Part shown: positions 23,045 through 33,515 of the stretch, in pieces | Position numbering within the stretch: position 1 is the first letter of the stretch | Layout: every line of letters starts with the position of its first letter | NCBI GenBank assembly: GCA_029204225.1 | Contig: CM055103.1 | Location: 5,454,852-5,518,851, forward strand | DNA from: Diphasiastrum complanatum | Taxonomy: Eukaryota > Streptophyta > Lycopodiopsida > Lycopodiales > Lycopodiaceae | Length of the DNA stretch: 64,000 nt | Direction: 5' to 3' | Made by a program: the position numbers and the translations under genes | Notes under the pieces: generated by a model | Databases searched by the model: none | What the model was told of the DNA's origin: nothing | The model's input: the letters and a program-made list of their open reading frames with translations, nothing else

Positions 23045-23576
23045 GCTCTTTCTTTGCCATTACCTCCAAAGATTTGAAGTTGAGATGGCCCAACCTCTCA
23101 TGCCAAACTTCTTGGTTTGTCAATTGTTCCCTAGCCATACATCCTTCATGCTTAGAGATCAGACATGCATCCAGTTTGAAAAGCTTCCCATGTCTCATTC
23201 CTTGAGAAATCAAGGTTCCACATTTACTTATCAAACAAGCATTTCCAATGAACTCAACATCAAGCCCCTTGTTAACACTAAGCAAGTTCTAAGTGATTGA
23301 AGGAATGTACAATACATTTTCAAGATTAGTTTTCCTATTTGTTGAAAGAGAAATAGGAATTGTGCATATGCCTTTGATGTCACGTTGACCATCATTTGCA
23401 GTATAGATGATGTTGCTCTCTCCCTCATAAGACAATAAGGATAAAAAGTATTCCTTATATCTTGTCATGTGAGATGAGGCTCCACTATCAATCCACCAAG
23501 GATCATTCCCATCTACATGTGCAAGCAAACTTGAAGTCATAACAAGAGTTTCACAAATCATTATGCTCTTCTTCAT
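23025..23576 (-). pseudogene. D1 protease and pre-integrase domain
   Basis: Aspartic protease motif WWIDSGASSHMT is intact, followed by IIYTANDGQRDIKGI and ENVLYIPSIT. A stop and short deletion at about 23286 then lead to KGLDVEF, GKLFKLDACLI and the GAG-pre-integrase signature VWHERLGHLNFKSLE. It is joined to gag through a one-base shift near 23560. Confidence 0.85.
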
Positions 23577-24420
23577 CTATTGCTAGATTTCCTTGCCTCT
23601 CACCTTGCTTTCTTTTCTTCTTATGACAATCATTAGCAAAATGACCTTTTATCCCACAATAAAAGCACTTGAACTTTGACTTATCCTTCTTAGTAGAAGA
23701 GGAAGAGGAAGAGGAAGAGTGATCATCATGATCCAAGTTACCACCTTTGGACCATTTCCTTTTGTCTTTACCTTTGCCTTTGCCTTTACCTTTTGTGAAG
23801 AAAGCCTTTTCACCTCCACCTTGCAAGGATGCACCATCAAGCTTTGATTTCAACCTATGTTCTTTAGCCAATAAGATTTCTTACAAGTCAATCACACTTG
23901 GCAAGACTCTTTGAATGACAAAACTTTGCAAAAGGTTAGCATGTTCATCTAGCAAACCATTCAACATAACCTGGACTATTTCACCATCTTTTATGCTTTC
24001 ATCAATGCATGCTAGATCATCACTTAAGGACTTAACCCTCAAGACAAATGCATGAGCACTTTCTCCCTCTCTTTGTCTACTAGAAAATATTTGCCTCCTT
24101 AGGATCAATACCCTAGATGTGGACTTTGATTCAAAGAGCTTCTTCAAGGCATTCCACGCCTCACTTGCACTTTGACACTTACCAACTTCTTCAAGAAGTT
24201 CATTGGTAACATTCATTTTAATGATATGAAGAGCCCTTTTAGTCTTATTATCAAACCTTTGTTGCTCTTGAACTGTGGGTGGTCTCTCTTCAGTTCCTGC
24301 AACTATGTCTATGAGTTCATTCAACTCAAGTAAGGACTCCATCCTCACTTTCCGGGTAGAGTAGTTTGATGAACTCAACCTATCATTAGTTTCTAACATG
24401 ATCCCACCATTGGAAGCCAT
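23551..24420 (-). pseudogene. D1 gag with one in-frame stop
   Basis: Starts MASNGGIMLETNDRL at 24420. Typical copia gag (UBN2 type): KVRMESLLEL, KMNVTNELLEEVG, EAWNALKKLFESKSTSRV, LRRQIFSSRQREGES, VKSLSDDLACIDESI, VMLNGLLDEHANL. A TAA at 23880-23878 (where D2 has a Gln codon) interrupts it; the same frame continues through a Lys-rich linker to an intact zinc knuckle CFYCGIKGHFANDC. The protein would form the particle shell and bind RNA. Confidence 0.9.
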
Positions 24421-24486
24421 GAATATAATGATTCTTCAACTTTTAGGTTCTGTCCTAATGAACCTAGCACTCTATCAACAAATGAT

Positions 24487-24810
24487 GGATAAGGAGATCT
24501 CAGAAGATCTAGGACCCTAAAACACTTTTATCTTGAACTTGGCTGGTTTTCAAGCATACAAAGGAAGATTGAGACACATGCAACACTTTGCACACACTAA
24601 ACATGGATTACAAACTCAAAGCAACCTGAACACACTCTTACTTAAGCTCTCAAACTTTCCATCAAGGATAAGGAGATTTCAGAAGATCTAGGACCCTAAA
24701 ACACTTTTATCTTGAACTTGGCTGGTTTCCAAGCATAGAAAGGAAGATTGAGACACATGCAACACTTTGCACACACTAAGAATGGATTACAACTCAAAGC
24801 AACCTGAAGA
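24487..24810. repeat. Tandem duplication in D1 leader, unit about 180 bp
   Basis: Unit 1 from 24487 and unit 2 from 24666 both begin GGATAAGGAGAT and share AGAAGATCTAGGACCCTAAA and ACACATGCAACACTTTGCAC. They are nearly identical over about 145 bp. D2 has one copy (36645-36835). Confidence 0.9.
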
Positions 24811-25313
24811 GTTACTTGCATTCGTAGAAAATACACAAGACTAGGCTGCCAAGAATATCTAGAATTGAACAAACTTGATCAACATATGATCAACACACTA
24901 AGATATTGATTCAACCTGTAAAACCACATGGAAACCACACTTTTAAAAGTTTATAAACTCTAGCAAATGATAATTACAAGCTTTAGAGGTGAATGAAAGA
25001 GCACACTTAGTGAATCACAAGACTAGCTTCGCTAGCTTGTCAAATGTTGATGTTTAGATGTAGATCTAAGATCACTTCACAATGTTCCTCAACTTGTTAA
25101 GAACCTTAGAACACATTCGCATAATGGTTGAAACCTTCCAACAAATGCTCCAATCAAATTACATAAGGAGATTTTCTTACATGCTCGACGAAGTACATCA
25201 AAATTTATGCAAAAGATTGTTGACAATCTGTTCACCCAAAAGGGGATCTTTCATCCAAGTGGGAGCTTTGCTAAGCCTTTTGGAGAAATACAAAATCACT
25301 CAAAGATTATTTG

Positions 25314-25410
25314 TCATCCACTTAAGGAGAGTGTTCATCCACTTAAGAAGAGTGTTCATCCACTTAAGAAGAGTGTTCATCCACAAAGGAGGGTGTTCAT
25401 CCACAGAAGT
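25314..25410. repeat. 21 bp minisatellite in D1 leader
   Basis: Four to five head-to-tail units of TCATCCACTTAAGAAGAGTG(T), the first three almost identical. D2 carries only two to three units at the same place (36061-36112, reverse complement). Confidence 0.9.
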
Positions 25411-25692
25411 GGAGATTGTCAACAATAGATTGAACAAAACATTGTTAGTATTGAATATGCACAAGTCTCACAATCAAAAAATGAATAGGTGCTATGATCT
25501 GATCCAAAATAGCTTCTTCTCAGCGTCTGATCTTCAATAGACCTTAAATATGCTTTTGATCCACAAGTTCAACTCAACAAACAAAAGTTAGTAAGATTTG
25601 ATCAACAATGCAATGCATAATCATGCTAGAACTTGATCAAACATCCAAATATCACCATAAATGGAAATCTTACTAAAAATAATAGCCAACCA

Positions 25693-25704
25693 GCTCTGAT
25701 ACCA
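25693..25704 (-). other. Primer binding site of D1 (tRNA-iMet)
   Basis: On the minus strand TGGTATCAGAGC follows the 5' LTR with no gap. Confidence 0.92.
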
Positions 25705-26352
25705 TGTGAAAAAAGTGGATCTTGAATGGATCCAAACTTCCAAAATACTTGGCTAAGATCTTTGCACAACAAGCTACAAAATCTAGAAATGGCAAAGCAT
25801 CTCAATGCTACCTTTTTTACACATGAACTTGACAAAGCATTCAAGAGACAAAAGAAGCTAATAAAAGGTACTGATGGAAGCCAAAAACAATAGCATACTA
25901 GTCCTACAACAGCAGCCTACCACTTTTGAAAATCTCTTAAGATCATACACAAAATCTTGAAGACAATATACAAAGCAATGCTCTCAATGGAGGAAGAAAC
26001 TGTAACAATGATCTATTGATCTCTCTCAACAATACAATAAGTTTCTCCAACCTGTCCTCCACAAATTTTAGCCTAATATAGGTGAGAGAGATTACTCTCT
26101 CTCTTCTCTCTAGAACTTAGGACCCAATTTTAGGGCACTAGTAGACTAAAATAGCCAATTTTGGCCTATATGTCCAAATAACATGATTTTGGGTCATTTT
26201 GAAGGTCCTAAAGTTTCAGAATTCTTCAATATGATACTAAAATAAAAGTATCTAGGCCTCTTTCACATGTGTGAAAGGTTTGATTCAAAACTATGTACAA
26301 AAATTGCCAATTTAGGCCTCAAACTAGCTAGGAAATGTTGACAATTTTCACA
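25705..26352 (-). repeat. 5' LTR of D1
   Basis: 648 bp, TGTGAAAATTG... to ...TTTTTTCACA, matching 20475-21127. It carries CTTTCACATGTGTGAAAG at 26270-26287, a one-mismatch palindrome. Confidence 0.92.
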
Positions 26353-26394
26353 GTAGAGTGTTTAGATATAGTCAGTGAGTAGCCCTTCTGCCTG

Positions 26395-27165
26395 TCAAAG
26401 AGAGTTAGTTCACTGGATAGGTACCTAACTATGCTAAGATGCTAGTTTTAAATGCTTTCTACTTTTTACACTAACTCTACTCCACTTTAACACTACTCTT
26501 CCCTATACTAACCACACACACATCATGATTTAGAGTGAAAGAGGGAGAGAAGAAGAGAAGAGAGGGAGATAGATAGATAGTAGAAGAGCAAGAGGGAGAG
26601 AAAGAGAGTGAGAGGGGAGATTAGCTCATTTGCTCATTGTGCATGCTAATGGAGAAACATTAACAATTGAAACCAAAAACATGTAAGCTAGAAGCAAAAG
26701 CTAACACACAAAGAACATTAGCAAATATTGAATAGCAAACAAGGTTGCTTTTCTCTAAAATGGTAGAGTTTCCTCCTTCTCATTAAGCATGGAAATATGA
26801 TACAAATGGTTCCTTTTTATGGATGGGGAAGGTCCTTGCCCCTTTCTCCTATTCTAAGAGAGGTTGGATTGAAATCCACACCCTTCACCAAAAACACAAA
26901 CTAATCAATGGTGGAGAGAGAAACACACTTCACCTACCACCAATTGACTTTGACTAATTAATCAGACTTAGGAACTTAAACTTAAGCTTAACTTTGGCCT
27001 TCTACTATTAATTTTTAATTACATGGCCCAAAGTCAAGTTTATGCCAAAATTATCTATTTACAAGTGCTCATTGGGCCATGGGCTTATACACGCAGGATG
27101 CCATGACCCTCGCAACTATTTCTATTTTTCTGACTTTATTTATTTACAACATATTGGAAATACAG
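26395..27165 (-). repeat. Dispersed repeat J, copy 1 (LTR-like)
   Basis: It matches 45001-45745 over about 750 bp: both start near TCACTGGATAGGT, share a purine-rich GAGAGAGAAAGAGAGTGAG block and end near GGGCTTATACACGCA. In copy 2 the minus strand has TATAAAAAGGCACC, so the sequence could be an LTR read leftward. No primer site or purine tract could be fixed. Orientation and class are inferred. Confidence 0.65.
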
Positions 27166-27199
27166 GACCCACGGCCTGAAGTAGTGCCGGTCCCTCGAC

Positions 27200-28197
27200 A
27201 CTCTGCCGATTTAGTATAGGGTCTTATTCGTGCTCCTCCGGAGGATGAGGTAGCCGGTTACGTCTTTCATGAATGCTAATCTTGATAAATTTTTCTTGTT
27301 CTTCGGAGTATGGAAGGACTTATGTACACCGGTATGCAAGCCTTGCAATAAGAAAAGGCCACATGGTTAGCTCAACTGGCACCTGATAATCAGCCACTTA
27401 CACAGGCAAAAATGAACCTCTATCGACATCAAGTGCAAGTTTATAGCCAAACATTAAACAGCTACCAGGCTGAGTTCGACCGCCATCGCGCAAGTGCCAA
27501 CCAAGAATTGGCCCAGGAAAAGCACGCTCTCAAGGCGGACCAGAAATTTATAGAACAAAAATCCCAACTAGCCCTAGTGGTAATTCCAGTGCCACCTATA
27601 TTTGATGTTGCATAGGCCGGCCCCAGCCACGATAAGGGCAAAAAAGCAGTGGGGGCCATAAGTCTAGATCACGGCTCGGGTGCGCAAGACCAAGGGCACC
27701 AAGACACCACAGGAGCTGATACCCAAGGGCAAGACACGAGACCAGATACGACACAACAAGCAGATCTGAGCCAAGCACAAACTTCATCTTCCCAAGGCTC
27801 AAAATCGATCTTCGTCAGCCGTGCATTCCGGAAGCCAATCTCGATAGAGGATGAAATCAACACTTATCTGGCACAATTCCCACACGAAAGCTCACGTGGC
27901 GGCTAGCAATTATCTATTACAATGAAGGAGATCAAGGCAATGAGTTGGCCTACATTCCAACTTTAGGCACTCAACCAGAATAGCAGAAAAGACTGTTTGA
28001 ATGAAATCCTGTGGCCATCAAGGAGTACGTCACCAGTCCTAGGCAATTACGGGTAAATGCCTACTACCTCTCCTACCCAAGCAAGATATAAGTGGGCGGA
28101 GTGTGGCACCCCCTGGAGAAGATCACGCTAAAAACAAAGAATTGGCTAAGGATCGAATCAGAGTATGGGGTCCACAATCCTCCACTGACGAATCTGG
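27200..28197 (+). pseudogene. Coiled-coil repeat protein, copy 1, N-terminal part
   Basis: Three copies of this coding sequence lie in the window. Here: MNLYRHQVQVYSQTLNSY then QAEFDRHRASANQELAQ (heptad-like, predicted coiled coil, about 27412-27560), a stop at 27613, a Gln/Asp/Gly-rich linker (LDHGSGAQDQGHQD), then SKSIFVSRAFRKPISIEDE and, in a shifted frame, NELAYIPTLGTQPE and LRVNAYYLSYPSK. It is interrupted at 28198 by a solo LTR; the coding similarity resumes at 28852. I do not recognise the family; gag-like protein of an unclassified element is one option. Confidence 0.5.
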
Positions 28198-28851
28198 TGT
28201 GAAGGATTTCAGATCATTCAAGATCCAATCCATGTCCCAAATCTTTGGTTACAATAAGGAGCAAACCAACAATCCTGCCAATGTAAAAAAATCAGCACAT
28301 ACATACAAAATGAGATGCAAACTCTAAGAGATATTGATCAAACATGAACCAAAACATAAAATATGTTTGATGTCCATACAATTACAGTACCCTACTGTAT
28401 TTCACACGTGTGAAACCGAAAATAGCAATAAATGAGCATTCTACACACAAGATTGCAAGATAACACCAAGATAGTGCACCAATGAGTAGTAGAACCCAAA
28501 GAGAACCATGTATAATGATGAAATGAGAGAGAGAGAAGAGAGAAGATGTGTCTCTCCACGAGTTACATTCTTTTATAGAGTTTTCAAAACCTATTTGGCC
28601 ACTTGGCTTTCCCTACAAAATGTAAACCCTACTATTTTTGGGTCTAGATTCAATGTACCCAAAGTTCAAATTTGAATCTCTCAAACTCGACTACCAACTT
28701 TCCCACACTTTTCAAAAGTGTTTATTGAATGTATTTTAAACTAATTTAACTTCAAAAAGTTTATCTCTAAGTCTAAAATGAGTTTTGGCCTCTTATTGAC
28801 AATTTACCAAAATGTGACTAAACTAGACTAAACTAGTTGAAATCTCTCACA
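28198..28851 (-). repeat. Solo LTR of copia family H with target duplication
   Basis: 654 bp reverse-complement match to the LTR at 46495-47123, with ends TGTGAGAG and CCTTCACA. Flanks TCTGG (28193-28197) and TCTAG (28852-28856) form a 5 bp duplication with one change. No internal region is attached, the classic result of recombination between LTRs. It contains the palindrome TTTCACACGTGTGAAA at 28400-28415. Confidence 0.88.
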
Positions 28852-29166
28852 TCTAGCACAAAACAGGTTATCCAACGCGAGATACCTACTGCCACCCAAA
28901 ACTGGGCCTTTTCATCTGACTCCTTGATCAACCCATGGCTTCAGGCTGCTAGCCCCCTTCTCGAAGCAATGGGCTTTTTCCCAATGCTCTTCTCTTTTGC
29001 CATTAACATGGACCTAGCTCTCCACGCTTACGCTACTTGGGACGCACCGAAGTCGCGTTTCCATATCTTGTACCATTTGCATATTCAGAAAAAGAGAGAT
29101 AAAAAGATAAAAATCAGAGAGCAGTTATTTGAATCACGAAGTAGTGTTTGTTTGAAAAGCTTTTAG
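28852..29166 (+). pseudogene. Multi-copy unknown protein, copy 1, C-terminal part
   Basis: Open in one frame: NWAFSSDSLINPWLQAASPL then LEAMGFFPMLFSF, NMDLALHAYATWDAPKSRFH. The same sequence recurs at about 43630-43770 as PWLQTAGPLLEAMGFFLTLF and LALHAYAT. It lies downstream of the coiled-coil part across the solo LTR and may be the same gene. Unknown function; conservation between copies supports that it once encoded protein. Confidence 0.5.
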
Positions 29167-30319
29167 ATAAGACACGTGCATACTCTAATCCTACTCTAAT
29201 CCTGAGACTTAATTTTCTAGAATAAATTGGAGGGTGAAATGGAGAGTCATGAACGTACTTATGCAAAAATGTGAAGATTTGTCCCTAAATTTCTAATACA
29301 ATGCACTTCTTATCATGTCACTTGATCTGAGAATGATCCCAACGAACTCCTATGCCATGGCCAAATCCATATCCGATGCCAATTTCGCAGCCAAGTCCAA
29401 ACACCAACCACAAGGTATTCCAAGGCTGCGTCCATACACCAAGGCGATGTGGTGCCTTTCCTACAATAATTTCAGGTGGGGAAACCTTCCCTGTGAGCTC
29501 ATAAACCTTCAGAAGCTACATGTGGAGGCTGTAATCCGACTGTGGCTGGGAGAGCTAAAAGAGTTGGACTTTTTGGAGCTAACTTACAATAGTCTTTCGA
29601 CTCTAAATGTAATGGAAGTATTCTTGAAGCAAGATCCCTATAGTACGCTTGAACATCTGCTTCATTGCTAGATACGACGACCTCATTTGACCTTGACATT
29701 TGTTTACTGAAAGATAAATAGACTACAAATGAAACTCTTTTCTAGAACTGAGCATTTTAAAAAAAACCTTCAGATCAATCAAAATCTGACATCAAACACA
29801 TACTATGGATTCTTTTCGGGAAGCGAATAATGGAGGCAGGATTGATGGCCTCCGCTTGGGCTGCCTCTTCTTCTCATCAATCATGGAGAGTCTCGTAGAT
29901 TTCTGACTCGGAAATCTTCTACGGTTCCTGTTTGATCTTCCAACAAACTGAAAGTTTTGCTCCATGTAGTTTAAGGCGCGGTTCAAGAGCGCCCGGTTAT
30001 GATCAACGCGGTAGCCAGCATAAATGGTACCAAAGTTAATGGAACTAAGCTTCAGATAGCAATACGGATGCATCAAAAAATAAATCTGTGATCAATGGTA
30101 GAGACGAAACTTGAGCTCTACAACAATCTACATGTAATGATAAAAAGGACAGAAGTTACATGAAGCATGAAGGAGCCTACTCAAGAAAGACAGATGCACC
30201 ATCATTTCCAAGAAACATAGAAACTAAATGATTCTAGTAAAACCGCAAAAGGCTACTCTCTACAGACTTTAAATAGGTAAGACAGGTAGATAACAATGAC
30301 CAGACATTGAATTGTCAAC
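29167..30319. other. Gene debris, not assignable
   Basis: Two open stretches show weak structure. 29315-29671 (+) reads NLPCELINLQKL and LGELKELDFLELTYNSLS, reminiscent of leucine-rich repeats but too short to assign. 29792-30076 (-) reads SSINFGTIYAGYRVDHNRAL and NYMEQNFQFVGRSNRNRRRF, a basic peptide of unknown family that could be an exon. No splice structure could be confirmed. Confidence 0.3.
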
Positions 30320-30426
30320 CTTTTTAAAAATGCATTTTCCGAAGTCACGCTGACTTTATTCTTCTCACGAACAATTTTGACAGCATCCCCCAGAACTCTA
30401 GCCTTTTCTCCAACCTTGATCCGATC
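30320..30426 (-). pseudogene. RPL22: Exon of ribosomal protein eL22 (isolated)
   Basis: On the minus strand a pyrimidine-ended acceptor (TGTTCTTGCAG) is followed by [33 protein letters not shown] and then a possible donor (AAAAAG/GTTGAC). This is the central RIKV-GxKA-LGD-V-REK-KVxVTS block of cytosolic 60S protein eL22, known from the family. I found neither the preceding exon nor the following KRYLKYLTKKYLKK exon nearby, so this is a gene fragment, or one exon of a gene with long or transposon-filled introns. Intact reading frame and splice sites argue against great age. Confidence 0.65.
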
Positions 30427-30436
30427 CTGCAAGAAC

Positions 30437-30743
30437 AGATGAGCCTAAATAGTTGAAATCTGTTCAAAATAAAAATGAAGAGCTTAAATTTGGAGTGGGG
30501 ATATCCTTTGTTTTTGCCATTGTTGGCATGTCGAATCTAAGCCAACACAACCCAATGGTGCTCTCAATCCTACCCTACTGCAATTGCACTGACAGTCATC
30601 GAAGGAGGTTGTTGCTGCAACTGTTGTGAACGCTGGCAGAATTGAAGGAGGTCGCTGTTGAAGCTGTTGTGAGGAGGGTGTGCCATCTTGTTGTCAACCA
30701 GATGAGCCTAAACAGTTGAAATCTGTTCAAAATAAAAAAAGAA
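30437..30743. repeat. Direct repeat of a 40 bp block
   Basis: GATGAGCCTAAATAGTTGAA at 30437 and GATGAGCCTAAACAGTTGAA at about 30702 each continue ATCTGTTCAAAATAAAA. The block lies immediately upstream of the eL22 exon's acceptor (minus strand), with the second copy about 265 bases further upstream. Confidence 0.8.
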
Positions 30744-31417
30744 GTGTTTCAAGTGAACTCAATGCAAAGGCTGAGTGTTTCAATCCAGAGCTTGGTTATC
30801 TTATTGTTTGTATACTTGCAATTCTTTGAATGAGATGAACAGTGAAGAGTTAGAACCATTAGCTACTCATGTTAATGATACATTTCAAACCAAGGCAAGG
30901 GTAACACAACAAGCGGTCCGTGCTCAAGAATGGTAATGCTAGCACGCCTCCATCCTCCTGCCCATAGAAATCCAGCGATTGGCCCCTTTGGTGCCCTGCC
31001 ATTTAGCCTTCGTTTCGCTCAAAAAAGGTAATGCTAGCACGCCTCCATCCTCCTGCCCATAGAAATGCGAGTAGCCACATAGTTGTTTTGGTTAGTGTTA
31101 GCTCATCAGTGGTAGGGACAACTTATGCAATCAAAATAAAATCTTAACAAATTAGTGTAAAGAATCTCACAAAGCTAATTCAACATATATGGTGGAACGA
31201 AGCATAATCATGTACAGAAAGTTCATATATGTATATGCTATTGTTTTCAACATTAAGCTTTTGAAGAGTAAACAAATGTGCATACCATCTTGAAGCTGCG
31301 TTTGTTGCTCCATTGTTTGCAACCTCAGCTTCAGCTCACTGTTTTCACTCGTGAGTCTCGTCCAAAATGACTAGCCTCTGACAATGATCCAATCCACCCT
31401 CTAGATATGAAGCCTCC

Positions 31418-31462
<45 letters not shown>

Positions 31463-32829
31463 CCAGCCTCCAAAATGTGCTAGAGAGAAAGAGTCTTTCC
31501 AACGATGGTGCACAATGCATTTGATGTTGTGCAAATAGTGAAGGAGTGTCCCAATAGATGGTGCAAAAACACGAAGTGCAACAATCTATGTTTTGATCGG
31601 TTTTGCGAAGAATGGAGTGACTATGTTTTGATCGGTTTCGCCATAGGATCCAATAGCATTCTAGTTTTATCCTCCGTGCCTAGAGTCAGAAAAAGTTTTT
31701 GGCCTAAATGCACACTCCGACATTGCAAGCATCACCATTCTAATGCAAGAGGGCGAGGGATTGCAAGTGGCTACCGAAAATGATACATGGGAGATGATGT
31801 CACCTTATCCGAATAAGACATTGATCAATAAGCCACATAATAAATAATAAGACCATTGGTCCTTTGGATAATGTAATAATTGACTATGTTCCTTGTGACT
31901 GCGTCGTTTCATGTTGTAATACTCTCTCTCATTGTATAAGACTGTTGCCCACTCATTCATTACTCAATATACATTGTTGTTTAGTTTCTCTCTCTCTCTC
32001 TCTCTCTACGTTCTTACCTTCTGTTGGTGCATGAAATCACAATATGGTATATAGCCATGGGCTCATAATGACCCTGGTTAGAGACTAACATTGGCAAGAG
32101 AGAACAAATAGGTGCTTCATTTTGAGGGAGGAGGCAAGCAAGAAGAAAGCTTGGGGAGTTGAGCTATTGTGGTGCAAAAATGTTGAGGACCTGCGATATA
32201 GTCCGCTGAAGCCCTGACAGAGAAGTAGTTGGACATTTTAGAAGTTGTCTATATAAAGCGTTGAAGTTATGATGTCAAAGTGGACAGGAGCACCAGAAAG
32301 ATTATCTATTCCGATTTGAGTCGTTACTATGAGAGAGCCTACGTGGATATTCAATCCATGACATCTTGAGTGGAGTTATGAGTTTGCGTTTGGATCTGCA
32401 ACCTTACAACCTGAGTGAAGATGCTAGTTGCAGCCCATTAGATGATTGTTGAGGCCCATCAATTCAGCTTCTAATTAAACTGGAGAACAACAATGATAGT
32501 TTCAACTAAATAGTCTGTGTAGAGTGCTAAGAACGACCAATGCCATCTTGTTTTGTTTGTGAAGAGAAAACTTGATCTTCTGTTGCTGCATTGATGTGAT
32601 CACCAGTCCAAAAGAAAAAAGAAGACGATGTCAAAGTTCAGCCCTGGTGGCTTTTGCAGGGGCATTGCTGAGTGACGAAGATGTTGTGTGTAACATCTTC
32701 AAATAACCGGTTAACGCAAACACACAAATATTGCTGCTTTTATCTTCACGCTCCATGGGAAAATGAGACCATCTCAAAAGTTCTAGCTCATCTGTAGTCG
32801 ACATTGGGCAACGTTGCATTGCTGTATGA
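30744..32829. other. No gene recognised; simple repeats
   Basis: Contains (GA)19 at 31423-31460, flanked on both sides by GCCTCCAAAATG, and (CT)n at 31987-32007. A block ATGCTAGCACGCCTCCATCC is repeated at 30940 and 31030. The T-rich stretch 31900-32060 with TGGTATATAGCC could be a decayed LTR end and primer site, but this is too weak to call. Confidence 0.4.
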
Positions 32830-33054
32830 GTGACCAGCGACGCTGCTATTTTTTATGAACTACAGATCATCATTACAAATGGGAGATACAAAAGTGCCCA
32901 ACATAGAGCTATTGTGAAAAGCCAAAGCACAAGGAGATCCTACGTCACCTTCTTTTATCCAGCAATAGATCTCATGATCTTTCCTGTGCCAGAGCTAGTG
33001 GACGCGAAGGTAGGCCCTGTGTACAGGGGTTTCCACTTCAAAGCATATCTGTAG
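32830..33054 (+). pseudogene. 2-oxoglutarate/Fe(II) dioxygenase C-terminal fragment
   Basis: About 74 codons matching the last part of plant 2OG dioxygenases: LQIIITNGRYKSAQHRAIV contains the distal iron-binding His (Q-H-R), then STRRSYVTFFYPA with the R-x-S 2-oxoglutarate motif, and PVYRGFHFKAYL at the C-terminus, ending in TAG. The H-x-D part of the iron site is not found upstream, and no acceptor site could be fixed, so this is a last-exon fragment or a broken gene. Subfamily (flavonoid, gibberellin, other) cannot be decided. Confidence 0.7.
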
Positions 33055-33190
33055 GCACTATGCATTCCCTACCAGATTTTGAGGCCGTGGCTTACTTGTC
33101 CAAGACTAAAGGAGCAACAATCTATGCGTGGGATGAGTGTCATTCTCTGCTTGCAGCTGCTAAGCTGAAACGTCTCTTTCTATACAAATT

Positions 33191-33249
33191 TTTGGAAATT
33201 AAGATTTGAACACACAAATGACAGTAGTCGCAATGATCTGGCTATCAGC

Positions 33250-33282
<33 letters not shown>

Positions 33283-33363
33283 GAGAAAGAAAGAGAGAGA
33301 GAGAGAGAGAGAGAGTGTTTTTGGAAATTAAGATTTGAACACAAAAATGACAGTAGTCGCTAT

Positions 33364-33396
<33 letters not shown>
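33191..33396. repeat. Duplicated block with GA microsatellites
   Basis: TTTGGAAATTAAGATTTGAA is present at 33191 and about 33320, each followed by a near-identical 20 bp and then a GA tract (33251-33315, imperfect; 33367-33396, perfect). This looks like a tandem duplication of a block plus its microsatellite. Confidence 0.85.
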
Positions 33397-33398
<2 letters not shown>

Positions 33399-33515
33399 CA
33401 CAAGAATATACCTTGGAAAAAAACAATTGCTCTTTAATTATTAAGAGAAAGACACGAATCACAAAATTGGCCTGTTATTCATTAATGGGAAAGGTATGGG
33501 AAGGAGAGCCGAGAG

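Larger units (their letters stand above)
24421..25692 (-). other. D1 leader with internal repeats
   Basis: Region between primer site and gag ATG. It contains two direct copies of a roughly 180 bp block and a 21 bp minisatellite (listed separately). No coding region is supported. D2 has the matching leader at 35786-36903, where the 180 bp block appears once. Confidence 0.7.
20475..26352 (-). mobile_element. Copia element D1: two LTRs, gag-PR-IN plus unknown 3' module, no RT
   Basis: 5.9 kb element on the minus strand: 5' LTR 25705-26352, tRNA-iMet primer site, 1.3 kb leader, gag, protease, integrase, a 0.9 kb module that is not reverse transcriptase, purine tract, 3' LTR 20475-21127. The flanking 5-mers are GTAGT (20470-20474) and GTAGA (26353-26357), a target duplication with one change. 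RT and RNase H are absent although the borders are otherwise complete, so it would depend on another element. Coding breaks: stop at 23878 in gag, frameshifts at about 23560, 23286 and 22300. Confidence 0.9.

Noticed and set aside
25314-25410. Short regular repeats considered as a CRISPR array
   Set aside because: Units are directly adjacent with no spacers, inside a plant retrotransposon leader.
29315-29671. Second LRR gene
   Set aside because: Only about two weak leucine-rich units, no signal peptide or kinase; left as unassigned debris.
31900-32060. LTR end with primer site (TGGTATATAGCC)
   Set aside because: Only partial match to the primer motif and no second LTR copy or internal region.
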